Origin: Schistosoma mansoni
Taxonomy: Eukaryota; Platyhelminthes; Trematoda; Strigeidida; Schistosomatidae
Assembly: GCF_000237925.1 (NCBI RefSeq)
Contig: NC_031499.1
Span: forward strand, 5,917,734 to 5,981,733
Length of the DNA stretch: 64,000 nucleotides
Reading direction: 5' to 3'
Of the stretch, positions 34,145-45,823 are shown piece by piece (the stretch's first letter is position 1; each line of letters starts with the position of its first letter). A program made the position numbers and the translations under genes. The notes under the pieces are model-generated. The model had not been told where the DNA came from. It did no database searches and worked only from the letters and a program-made list of their open reading frames with translations.

Positions 34145-35141
34145 GTCAGTCTAATCTGAAGATTTGTGACGTGGAATGATCTACGTGGTTTAACAAAAGT
34201 TTAAATGCTTCAAATACTTGTGGACGGAATAGAAGAAGCTTTCACTTATCGAGCTACCGCATCCAATAGTAGTGGATCACCAATACTTATAGGCAGGAAC
34301 TGTAAATCCTGACAGCGAACTTTCGACCGTACCAAGCAGATGAATACCTCAGGTTATCTTATAAAGATTCAGAAGCTAAACGTTGAGGGTCGGAACATAT
34401 TTCACCCTACTTTATTTCGCACAGTAACAAGTTAATGCGAATGGGATTTACACTGAAGCTGTGATGGTCAGTGTCAAGTTGAATTAATGAATCAAGAACT
34501 ATTTCCTGTTCATCAACATCGCCAGCATCATTTATTTCTAATGAAGTGTAAGAATGGTTCTATTCACCACTGCAGACGTTAATACAACGATGTTCACAGA
34601 TAATAAAACAACAATCATATGTTATTTCACGATTTGAATATCAACAAATTAGACCATCAATTCGAATATCGCTTCACATAATACTGTCTGAGTATAGTCA
34701 GTTGAAGTCTACACCACATAAGCCGCCTCCTGGTCATACGTCGAACACGAAAATATGTCACCTGAATTCAGATCGAACAAGTGACCTGCATCACAGTGTT
34801 GAATTAACCTAACAACTCAAAATCACACACGATTGCGTCATTCTCACAATAAAACTACTTCGTGGTATTCGCAATCTCTTGAACCGGTCAGACACACAGG
34901 TTATCAAAATGAAGCAGTCAGGACTCTGTAAAACCCAACGAACTTCAATGTCCTCACATAGATGTGAAACACACTACAGATCACAGTGGACACTCGAATA
35001 AATATAAGAATATATCAGAATGAATGTGAGATGTTGTTTATATGGAAAATAATTTCACACTACAGATTCATGTGTACAACAGCATACAGATGTCTAGTCA
35101 CATAATACGACCACGGTGATCAATGAAGAACGATGTAAAGT

Positions 35142-36877
35142 CTACTTTTGATTAACCTTTATCCCATGTTGGCCACGTTTCCAGTTCACCGGACNNNNNN
35201 NNNNNNNNNNNNNNNNNNNNNNNNNNNNNNNNNNNNNNNNNNNNNNNNNNNNNNNNNNNNNNNNNNNNNNNNNNNNNNNNNNNNNNNNNNNNNNNNNNNN
35301 NNNNNNNNNNNNNNNNNNNNNNNNNNNNNNNNNNNNNNNNNNNNNNNNNNNNNNNNNNNNNNNNNNNNNNNNNNNNNNNNNNNNNNNNNNNNNNCATATG
35401 CTTTGGAAATCTCCTGTTTACGGTCAGCCAACAGAGGAATTTTCATATGACCCAATCCACCCGATTTACGATCCAAATTGTCCCATGCAAGATGACTGTA
35501 TTGAGAATCTGTAGAACAGGCGATCACTTGACAATTTCGACTGTTAAACTCCTCCACCTGATCACTGAACGCGATGATTTCGGTGGGACACACGAATGTG
35601 CTGTGGGAGAATGATGAAGATAAGAATCACTGCAATAGTGAAACTGCATGCACTACATACACGTATTCAGACTATGCATACTGGTTGAATAGTGAGCAAC
35701 TTGAATATGTAATGCGATATGTAGCGATTCAACAAATAATCCAATAGTCACTCAGTCAGTTCGTTAGTTAGACACATGCGTGTCAGTTCAACCACATTGA
35801 ATAAGTCCTCATCATACGTTATCAAGTGAACGACACATCTGTTCATCATCGGTTAGTCACTCAGTTCCGATTTTGAGTTTCACACTGCTAACTAAAAACT
35901 TATCTCAGGAGAATACTGCACTTTGTGAAATATGGTAACACACATTTACTATGACATCTAAAGGAGGTAATCGCTTAGATGTTCAAAACAGCTAAGGGAT
36001 CAATAATCAATATCAGAATCTAGTTTGCATAAATAAACTGCAGTCAAAACGGAGATTGCCACTGTAATTCGTGATCAATTTCCTAGACATTTTATTTCAA
36101 TCCACAATGGGCATTGAGAGTGCACATCACTGTGGAGAGGATTCCTCACAGAAACTCGTTATCAATTTCGTCTATTCGTCAGCACACTCACGTCTATTAC
36201 GGCCATCTTTCTACCAAGTCCACTCTCAACAAATAAATAATCGCATCAGTGAAAATACACTCGTCAGCAGTGTTCATTATCAACACTCAGATAAGTGAAG
36301 CCAAATGAATGATTAGCCATAACACGGTTCAAATATTCCTGATGAGTATATCAACACATTTGAGACCATATGAGAACAGATATTCTCAGTCAGTGAACAT
36401 AATATAATCATTCACTAAATATATCCACTCAAATTGCAAAGTCGAATCAAGACAAACAACATCCACACTCGAAAATATTGTCAGAAACAAGAAGATCAAT
36501 AAATCGTCTGATCTCTATAGAAGATTATTTTAGAATATCTAGAAACTCCGACGAGTCGAAAATCCCATACACAGGTCCAACACATTATAAGAACAGACGG
36601 TAACAACAAATATGCATTTATTCAACCAGTGGAACAAATTCGGTTATTAAGAATATGTAATCGGTTAGAATGGAATGGGTGAGTGAATTTATGCAATCGA
36701 ATACTATGCAACTACCACACAACAAACATGCACAATTACAACTTACAAATCAGATGGATAGAAGAATAATACAACATATTTTCCTCGATAATCCTTCAAA
36801 CAGATCTCTTTGAATTCACCATTAATCACAGCCTGTCCTTTGAATTCTGGTGCAGGTCTATTAGGCAACAATACCAT
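35142..36877 (-). CDS. Prx1: Peroxiredoxin-1, left-arm copy, interrupted by gap
   Basis: Inverted second copy of the same gene. Exon 1 is 36877-36747 (ATG at 36877, donor GTAAGT). Exon 2 runs from 35600 down to the gap edge at 35395. The end of exon 3 is 35194-35142 with its TAG. The 200-N gap replaces what in the right arm is about 760 bp (end of exon 2, intron 2, most of exon 3), so the gap size is not literal. All visible exon residues, including the peroxidatic Cys exon, agree with the right arm. Whether this copy is functional depends on the missing part. Confidence 0.9.
35195..35394. other. Assembly gap (200 N) inside left Prx1
   Basis: Stands in place of about 760 bp judged from the right arm, so the arm repeat probably broke the assembly. 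Confidence 0.99.
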
Positions 36878-38011
36878 GGTCAGTGATTACCAAACTCAAA
36901 GTGAATTGTCTGTCTCTCCAATCATGTTTTCATGTTTATATACATTTCGAGTAACACAACAACCTTGAACATAATTGGTTCTAATTTTCACTGTGAGTCG
37001 ATTGTGTTGATTTAGTGGAGTCAAATATCAATCACATTACAGCATGTTTCGTCATCTCTCTTGTAACACACGTAGCCACTGGTTGATCAGTTCACATTAG
37101 AATCAACACGTCCATGCACACAATATTTGCATACACGTAACGAATGGATTTCATATTCACCGACTATGATTCAGTGAGTGCAAACTATTTGAAACGAAAT
37201 ACAAGTAAATTATTGTGTTACAACCATTGAGTGCAATCACATGTTGTTTGGTTAAAGATCAATTGCAAAACGTAAACAAAGAAAAGAACTGAATGAGAAT
37301 GACACGTGATTGAGTAATCGAGGAAAATATTGACAATTCATTTAATGATCTGACTACACACTACTAACAAACTCTTCAATGCATATCACTAAGGTCCGAT
37401 TAATTGATGGCAATTTCACACTCATTTCAGTCAACATCAAAGACATTCAAAACACAACTTCTTAGAGAATTCCACAAATCAGATATTGATAAGGCGTCTC
37501 ACGATGTGGCTGAAAAAAATAAAATTTTCCAAACCACTCGGTTAAAAATAGAGAACGGAATTTGCGAGATGCATATATTAAGAAAGATCAAAAGATACCA
37601 AAATAAAAAAAACTATTAGCGATATCAGAGTTAACCTTTGGAAAATTTAAGAAGTGAATCACTTCATCGGAATTCTGTATATCTGCACAACACAAATATA
37701 CATGACCGTATATCATAATTACCTAAACGCACTCTCTGTAATTTAATATAGATTGATTTTAACGTGGAATTTCGTCAAAGGCATTTTCAATGTAAATTAC
37801 GACAAACATTTAGGACAATCCATGTGGATTGTTCGATTTATTTCGTTGTCATTTACTTGTCTGCCTGACTGTTCGTCTATTTGTTTGCTTGTTCGCTTGT
37901 TTGTCGACTGATGATTGCTGAATCCCTACCTCTTTCATTCTGTGCACAGCTCACACCGGTCTCGCAACCAACACCAAATTCAATCGTCACATAAAATACA
38001 CAATCTCGTTA

Positions 38012-38634
38012 TCAATTCTCCGTTTCACACTGTTTCGTGAAACATGGATCAGTAGAATGTGAGAAGGTTTCACACTGATTCATCTTCAGCGTCACAACAG
38101 GATAACGTATCTCCACCATAATGTACTCGTTCAACCAACCGGTTTCTAGAGCTCTTCTTCTCTTCAGTTCGTCCATTTCCTGAAACACATGCACACAAAT
38201 ATGACTGGGAGGAAATCGTTCCGACCGTTCAGGAAATCGTTCCGACCGTCCATTCGACATCAACAATCTATATAAACCAACTTCGTGTGAAATGTGAAGC
38301 CTCCGTTCCACACTTTTGGTGCACATGAAACCAATCATGTCAAACTGGTCTAATAAACACTCACATCAAATAGCATGAATAGATGAGCGTCAAAAATCTG
38401 TCGTTCGTCACATCTCATGATGGGTAGGTTGACCTGTTTGTTATCTCTGTGACCGTCCACAATGTAATCATGGGCTGCCATACAATTTTGATCAAAACAA
38501 ATACAATTTAAATATTGTGTTATCCATAATTCGATACTGTCAATTGTCAACACAATTTCAACACACAATCTTTTAAGGGCACTTATTCTCAAATCTGCAC
38601 AATCGACTGCTTCATTTGCTTTAATCGTATACAT
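38012..38634 (-). CDS. Uncharacterised two-exon gene, left arm copy
   Basis: Inverted counterpart of the gene at 41795-42396. Exon 1 is 38634-38365 and exon 2 is 38179-38012, with the same splice signals. Exon 1 differs at about four residues (WITQY for WITQW, CMAAHD for CVAVHD, FDAHL for FDTHL). The intron carries an extra ~18-bp tandem duplication (GGTCGGAACGATTTCCT type) absent from the right arm. Function unknown. Confidence 0.45.
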
Positions 38635-39403
38635 TTAAATCGATCAGACAATTTCCACCTACCAACCAAACACTACATATTACCAATTTCCATACAAATT
38701 AGATTCAGTGTGATACCGACTTCCATGTGAACATCGTTTCAATGTCATGATTGTTCAACATCATATACAATACGCATCTTCCATTTAGACAATACCATAA
38801 TCATATAACAAATACGTCTAACCACCATTAAAAGTTATTGATTTTTAAGAGCAAATCAAAACAAACAACACACACTCAATAATATCAACTGACCGTAATT
38901 AATTAGCAATTAATACAATCACCTCATCATCATCATCATCAACATCCATAGTAACCACTACTGATAAGAATACAAGCAATGTGTTGATTATGAATGTCAT
39001 AAATATTAACAAATACATCTATTTTATAATCAAACTTTGACATTATATCATGTTTGTGATCTCATGTAGTTTAGGTCATAGAATCTGAATAACATGTAAC
39101 TACTATTACAATGATTCATTCATCATATACACTTGACAATATCCATGTAACAAACACAATGTATTTTTTAAATAGAAATCATGGGTAGTTTCGTGTTTGT
39201 TTAGCTACTCCATTTATTGACTGAAATCGTTGATAGATCAAAAGCAAAAACATCTTTCAAAGGAAAATCCAGACCAATCACATATATGTATACTCATATG
39301 AATAGTTTGCCCAACTATTGTTCATACAAAACTACTTGCACAATATCAGTTCATTTGAAAAAAGAAGATTTATGGTTATGACATTTCGAAGAGTTTTCTT
39401 TCA

Positions 39404-40998
39404 TTCACTGATGGATGGATAGCATGTTTCGGCTCAGTCACCCCTAGCCCTCTTCTAGCCTACATCTACACCAGTAAACATCACCTGTCGAAAAAAGTAA
39501 TGGTTTAACATTTTGAAGAGTATTCTTTCATTCACTAATGTATATAACATTGAGAATCTCTTGAAATTTGAACGTGTAGTAGTTTCGTAATTGAATGACG
39601 TGTAAACATTTTTGGTTTCTTATATAACATTCATTAAAGTAATGAAATCCGATTAATTTATATTCAATGGATCGAATTGTTAATAGGAGATAATACACAT
39701 CCTTAATTAAAGTATAGAAAATAACTTGTGTTCGTTTGTTTGTTGTTTCAGTAAATCTTTAAAAGCTTTTCTCTGTGATTAATTTAAGAAGATTATTGAG
39801 CATGTTATATAAGAAACCAAAAACTAAATTACTGTTATAAGTGATAAAGAAAATCTCGACACGTCAATCAATAACAAAACTACTACACGTTCAAATTTCA
39901 AAGATTTTCGTTGTTATATACATCAGTGAATGAAAGAATACTCTTCAAAATGTTAAACCATCGCCTTTTAAGACAGGTAATGTTTTCTGGAAGAGAGCTT
40001 GGGGTGACTAAGCCGAAACATGCTATCCGTCCATGAGGTCACTTTCAATTGGACTGAGACATGTTAATAGGTGTAGACTGTGAGACGAGACACAACAGTC
40101 ACATCCGAATTCATTTATACACCAGTCTCAGGCATGACTGTTTCTGGATTTCCACACCAATTGCTCTCTATTTCTATCCTTCTCTTCACGATCTTCTCAA
40201 TCTTTTGCTGCTAGATATTCTATTCCTCACTACTTATGTCGATATAAGTAGCCCACACCACACTACTTCTGGAGTCATTCATCTGCCTGAACATATGATA
40301 CTCTTCAAATGATTTATTTTCTCATTTGCAAGAATCTTGAATGATACTATAATTGTCTATGCAAACATGCTACAATGATTGTTAGTTAGTGATGACACAC
40401 CACGTGATACCCGTCACCAATGGATGGACATTACTTGGCATGGTTGAAAATCGTTTGCATTAGCGCAAAGCATCCACTTTTTACCTTCCCCCGAATTCTA
40501 AAATTCTAAATTCCTCAAAACTATTTGTTTTTATTTTACTAGCTTATGTTTTCTTCCTCAGTCGTATTTTTGAAGCCTTATCTTTCCTATTACTAATGAT
40601 ATTGTTACCACTGCTACTATTATGGGATTTGGCATGACAATTCCATGTCTATGTGGTAACAGAGTATGTAAACTTAAAGTAATTTACATTTGTACAGGTT
40701 CTACGTTGTAACTGATTCATTAGATTTTATCACTTTAAACCATGTTATATAAGAAACCGAAAATTGGATAACAATCAAAACTCATAAAAAATTCTTTACA
40801 CGTCATTCAATTACGAAACTACTACACGTTCAAATTTCAAGAGATTCTCAATGTTATATACATTAGTGAATGAAAGAATACTCTTCAAAATGTTAAACCA
40901 TTACTTTTTTCGACAGGTGATGTTTACTGGTGTAGATGTAGGCTAGAAGAGGGCTAGGGGTGACTGAGCCGAAACATGCTATCCATCCATCAGTGAAT
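39404..40998. repeat. Palindrome centre with three copies of a ~230-bp repeat
   Basis: The unit (AAGAATACTCTTCAAAATG ... GCCGAAACATGCTATCC) occurs at 39404-39630 (minus), 39803-40035 (plus) and 40741-40998 (plus). The outer two are the arm ends; the middle copy is more diverged and lies in the spacer. The rest of the spacer (40036-40740) contains a stretch (TTATGTCGATATAAGTAGCC) shared with the 4.5-, 53.2- and 59.8-kb repeats. Confidence 0.7.
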
Positions 40999-41457
40999 GA
41001 AAGAAAACTCTTCGAAATGTCATAACCATAAATCTTCTTTTTTCAAATGAACTGATATTGTGCAAGTAGTTTTGTATGAACAATAGTTGGGCAAACTATT
41101 CATATGAGTATACATATATGTGATTGGTCTGGATTTTCCTTTGAAAGATGTTTTTGCTTTTGATCTATCAACGATTTCAGTCAATAAATGGAGTAGCTAA
41201 ACAAACACGAAACTACCCATGATTTCTATTTAAAAAATACATTGTGTTTGTTACATGGATATTGTCAAGTGTATATGATGAATGAATCATTGTAATAGTA
41301 GTTACATGTTATTCAGATTCTATGACCTAAACTATATGAGATCACAAACATGATATAATGTCAAAGTTTGATTATAAAATAGATGTATTTGTTAATATTT
41401 ATGACATTCATAATCAGCACATTACTTGTATTCTTATCAGTAGTGGTTACTGTGGAT

Positions 41458-41459
41458 GT

Positions 41460-41504
<45 letters not shown>
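41458..41504. repeat. GAT trinucleotide repeat, right arm
   Basis: About 14 GAT units. The mirror position in the left arm (38923-38942) has about 6 units. Confidence 0.95.
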
Positions 41505-41794
41505 GGTGATTGGATTAATTGCTAATTAATTACGGTCAGTTGATATTATTGAGTGTGTGTTGTTTGTTTTGATTTGCTCTTAAAAATCAATAACTTTTAA
41601 TGGTGGTTAGACGTATTTGTTATATGATGATGGTATTGTCTAAATGGAAGATGCGTATTATATATGATGTTGAACAATCATGACATTGAAACGATGTTCA
41701 CATGGAAGTCGGTATCACACTGAATCTAATTTGTATGGAAATCGGTAATATGTAGTGTTTGGTTGGTAGGTGGGAAATTGTCTGATCGATTTAA

Positions 41795-42396
41795 ATGTAT
41801 ACGATTAAAGCAAATGAAGCAGTCGATTGTGCAGATTTGAGAATAAGCGCCCTTAAAAGATTGTGTGTTGAAATTGTGTTGACAATTGACAGTATCGAAT
41901 TATGGATAACACAATGGTTAAATTGTATTTGTTTTGATCAAAATTGTGTGGCAGTCCATGATTACATTGTGGACGGTCACAGAGATAACAAACAGGTCAA
42001 CCTACCCATCATGAGATGTGACGAACGACAGATTTTTGACACTCATCTATTCATGCTATTTGATGTGAGTGTTTATTAGACCAGTTCAACATGATTGGTT
42101 TCATGTGCACCAAAAGTGTGGAACGGAGGCTTCACATTTCACACGAAGTTGGTTTATATAGGTTGTTGATGTCGAATGAACGGTCGGAACGATTTCCTCC
42201 CAGTCATATTTGTGTGCATGTGTTTCAGGAAATGGACGAACTGAAGAGAAGAAGAGCTCTAGAAACCGGTTGGTTGAACGAGTACATTATGGTGGAGATA
42301 CGTTATCCTGTTGTGACGCTGAAGATGAATCAGTGTGAAACCTTCTCACATTCTACTGATCCATGTTTCACGAAACAGTGTGAAACGGAGAATTGA
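41795..42396 (+). CDS. Uncharacterised two-exon gene, right arm (145 aa)
   Basis: I do not recognise this protein. Exon 1 is 41795-42064 (ATG immediately after an in-frame TAA, 90 codons). The donor is GTGAGT at 42065 and the acceptor TGTGTTTCAG ends at 42228. Exon 2 is 42229-42396 (55 codons and TGA). The phase-0 junction joins HLFMLFD to EMDELKRRRALETGW. The protein is Cys-containing, with no obvious signal peptide or strong membrane segment. The same structure is kept in the left arm with about four amino-acid changes in exon 1 and none in exon 2. It lies about 1.1 kb upstream of Prx1 on the same strand. It may be the 3' part or a fragment of a larger gene; conservation of frame and splice sites in both arms is the main support. 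Confidence 0.5.
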
Positions 42397-42757
42397 TAAC
42401 GAGATTGTGTATTTTATGTGACGATTGAATTTGGTGTTGGTTGCGAGACTGGTGTGAGCTGTGCACAGATTGAAAGAGGTAGGGATTCAGCAATCATCAG
42501 TCGACAAACAAGCGAACAAACAAACAAATAGACGAACAATCAGGCAGACAAGTAAATGACAACGAAATAAATCGAACAATCCACATGGATTGTCCTAAAT
42601 GTTTGTCGTAATTTACATTGAAAATGCCTTTGACGAAATTCCACGTTAAAATCAATCTATATTAAATTACAGAGAATGCGTTTAGGTAATTATGATATAC
42701 GGTCATGTATATTTGTGTTGTGCAGATATACAGAATTCCGATGAAGTGATTCACTTC

Positions 42758-42991
42758 TTAAATTTTCCAAAGGTTAACTCTGATATCGCTAATAGTTTTT
42801 TTATTTTGGTATCTTTCGATCTTTCTTAATATATGCATCTCGCAAATTCCGTTCTCTATTTTTAACCGAGTGGTTTGGAAAATTTTATTTTTTTCAGCCA
42901 CATCGTGAGACGCCTTATCAATATCTGATTTGTGGAATTCTCTAAGAAGTTGTGTTTTGAATGTCTTTGATGTTGACTGAAATGAGTGTGA
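42758..42991 (-). CDS. Possible terminal exon or fossil reading frame, right arm
   Basis: A ~75-codon frame on the minus strand follows a good acceptor (CACACTCATTTCAG) and reads STSKTFKTQLLREFHK to VNLWKI then stop. Not recognised. The left-arm counterpart (about 37432-37619, plus strand) has one extra A in a homopolymer that ends the frame early (NKKNY), so constraint looks weak. It diverges from Prx1 and lies about 540 bp from its ATG. It could be an exon with upstream exons I cannot find, or chance. Confidence 0.2.
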   Translation of the reverse strand, partial: SHSFQSTSKTFKTQLLREFHKSDIDKASHDVAEKNKIFQTTRLKIENGICEMHILRKIERYQNKKTISDIRVNLWKI

Positions 42992-43463
42992 AATTGCCAT
43001 CAATTAATCGGACCTTAGTGATATGCATTGAAGAGTTTGTTAGTAGTGTGTAGTCAGATCATTAAATGAATTGTCAATATTTTCCTCGATTACTCAATCA
43101 CGTGTCATTCTCATTCAGTTCTTTTCTTTGTTTACGTTTTGCAATTGATCTTTAACCAAACAACATGTGATTGCACTCAATGGTTGTAACACAATAATTT
43201 ACTTGTATTTCGTTTCAAATAGTTTGCACTCACTGAATCATAGTCGGTGAATATGAAATCCATTCGTTACGTGTATGCAAATATTGTGTGCATGGACGTG
43301 TTGATTCTAATGTGAACTGATCAACCAGTGGCTACGTGTGTTACAAGAGAGATGACGAAACATGCTGTAATGTGATTGATATTTGACTCCACTAAATCAA
43401 CACAATCGACTCACAGTGAAAATTAGAACCAATTATGTTCAAGGTTGTTGTGTTACTCGAAAT

Positions 43464-43471
43464 GTATATAA
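43464..43471 (+). promoter_or_regulatory. Candidate TATA box of peroxiredoxin-1 (right arm)
   Basis: TATATAAA lies 59 bp upstream of the Prx1 ATG. The matching sequence is present, unchanged, upstream of the left-arm copy. The spacing would put transcription start near 43495. Inference from position and consensus only. Confidence 0.45.
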
Positions 43472-43529
43472 ACATGAAAACATGATTGGAGAGACAGACA
43501 ATTCACTTTGAGTTTGGTAATCACTGACC

Positions 43530-45823
43530 ATGGTATTGTTGCCTAATAGACCTGCACCAGAATTCAAAGGACAGGCTGTGATTAATGGTGAATTCAAAGA
43601 GATCTGTTTGAAGGATTATCGAGGAAAATATGTTGTATTATTCTTCTATCCATCTGATTTGTAAGTTGTAATTGTGCATGTTTGTTGTGTGGTAGTTGCA
43701 TAGTATTCGATTGCATAAATTCACTCACCCATTCCATTCAAACCGATTACATATTCTTAATAACCGAATTTGTTCCACTGGTTGAATAAATGCATATTTG
43801 TTGTTACCGTCTGTTCTTATAATGTGTTGGACCTGTGTATGCGATTTTCGACTCGTCGGAGTTTCTAGATATTCTAAAATAATCTTTTATAGAGATCAGA
43901 CGATTTATTGATCTTCTTGTTTCTGACAATATTTTCGAGTGTGGATGTTGTTTGTCTTGATTCGACTTTGCAATTTGAGTGGATATATTTAGTGAATGAT
44001 TATATTATGTTCACTGACTGAGAATATCTGTTCTCATATGGTCTCAAATGTGTTGATATACTCATCGGGAGTATTTGAACCGTGTTATGGCTAATCATTC
44101 ATTTGGCTTCACTTATCTGAGTTTTGATAATGAACACTGCTGACGAGTGTATTTTCACTGATGCGATTATTTATTTGTTGAGAGTGGACTTGGTAGGAAG
44201 ATGGCCGTAATAGACGTGAGTGTGCTGACGAATAGACGAAATTGATAACGAGTTTCTGTGAGGAATCCTCTCCACAGTGATGTGCACTCTCAATGCCCAT
44301 TGTGGATTGAAATAAAATGTCTAGGAAATTGATCACGAATTACAGTGGCAATCTCCGTTTTGACTGCAGTTTATTTATGCAAACTAGATTCTGATATTGA
44401 TTATTGATCCCTTAGCTGTTTTGAACATCTAAGCGATTACCTCCTTTAGATGTCATAGTAAATGTGTGTTACCATATTTCACAAAGTGCAGTATTCTCCT
44501 GAGATAAGTTTTTAGTTAGCAGTGTGAAACTCAAAATCGGAACTGAGTGACTAACCGATGATGAACAGATGTGTCGTTCACTTGATAACGTATGATGAGG
44601 ACTTATTCAATGTGGTTGAACTGACACGCATGTGTCTAACTAACGAACTGACTGAGTGACTATTGGATTATTTGTTGAATCGCTACATATCGCATTACAT
44701 ATTCAAGTTGCTCACTATTCAACCAGTATGCATAGTCTGAATACGTGTATGTAGTGCATGCAGTTTCACTATTGCAGTGATTCTTATCTTCATCATTCTC
44801 CCACAGCACATTCGTGTGTCCCACCGAAATCATCGCGTTCAGTGATCAGGTGGAGGAGTTTAACAGTCGAAATTGTCAAGTGATCGCCTGTTCTACAGAT
44901 TCTCAATACAGTCATCTTGCATGGGACAATTTGGATCGTAAATCGGGTGGATTGGGTCATATGAAAATTCCTCTGTTGGCTGACCGTAAACAGGAGATTT
45001 CCAAAGCATATGGTGTATTCGATGAAGAGGATGGTAATGCATTCAGGTGAGTGTTGTGTTTATTTTCGTGCGATTTGTTGTCTTGAATTCGCTGAAATGT
45101 TGATCATCTCTTTTGAGAATCAGATTGACAAACGTGTGGGACGAAATGTGTTTAGTTTCCCGTTTGAGTAGGAGACTGAAATAATTGTGACAGGCTGCAA
45201 GCATCTTCGTCAAACAACGTTTCAGTTTAGTATTTTACTGGTTTCTCAGTGTCTACGTCTATGTATAGTCAAGGATATTTTATGTTCTCTGATAGGTTAC
45301 ACTGTTTTACTGTTTGTTGCATCTTAACATATTGTTCATGTGATGACAAGTGGATGTTTACTAAACCAGATCCTCATTCGATCCGTATTCTCGAATATAT
45401 AATCAGTCGATGTGTTTTTAGATTGGACACAGCGAAACGTGTTTTTGGGCATTACAGAAGCTCTGATTCTTCATGAACTTTCTGACGAGTAGAACCCAAC
45501 GTTCATTACGACAACCGAATCTAGGTACTTGAATCACCACTTATTTCATCGAGAGCATTAGTTATCGACTTACACAGAGATATGCGTTCATCTATACTCC
45601 TACTTACTATTGTCCTCACTGTTCCTTCCTTTTCAGAGGTTTATTCATCATTGATCCGAATGGAATTCTACGTCAAATCACGATCAATGACAAGCCAGTT
45701 GGACGATCTGTAGATGAAACATTACGACTACTGGACGCGTTCCAATTTGTGGAGAAGCATGGTGAAGTGTGTCCGGTGAACTGGAAACGTGGCCAACATG
45801 GGATAAAGGTTAATCAAAAGTAG
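43530..45823 (+). CDS. Prx1: Peroxiredoxin-1 (thioredoxin peroxidase), right-arm copy
   Basis: Typical 2-Cys peroxiredoxin that reduces H2O2 and alkyl peroxides using thioredoxin or, in schistosomes, glutathione as well (known for the family). Exons 43530-43660, 44807-45046 and 45637-45823; donors GTAAGT and GTGAGT, acceptors CCCACAG and TTTTCAG. The spliced frame is 185 codons plus TAG. Seen: start [15 protein letters not shown], peroxidatic Cys48 in DFTFVCPT across the first junction, the GGLG motif in [12 protein letters not shown], and resolving Cys169 in GEVCPVNW. The tail ends HGIKVNQK with no YF helix, the feature that makes this isoform resistant to over-oxidation. A TATATAAA at 43464-43471 lies 59 bp before the ATG. 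It sits in the right arm of the 18-kb inverted duplication. I see no defect in it. Confidence 0.97.

Noticed and set aside
36071-36298. 75-codon frame, mirrored at 44109-44336
   Set aside because: Conserved only because the arms are nearly identical; it is intron 1 of Prx1 read on the opposite strand and has no recognisable features.
45249-45476. 75-codon frame inside Prx1
   Set aside because: Falls within Prx1 intron 2, no start context or similarity.
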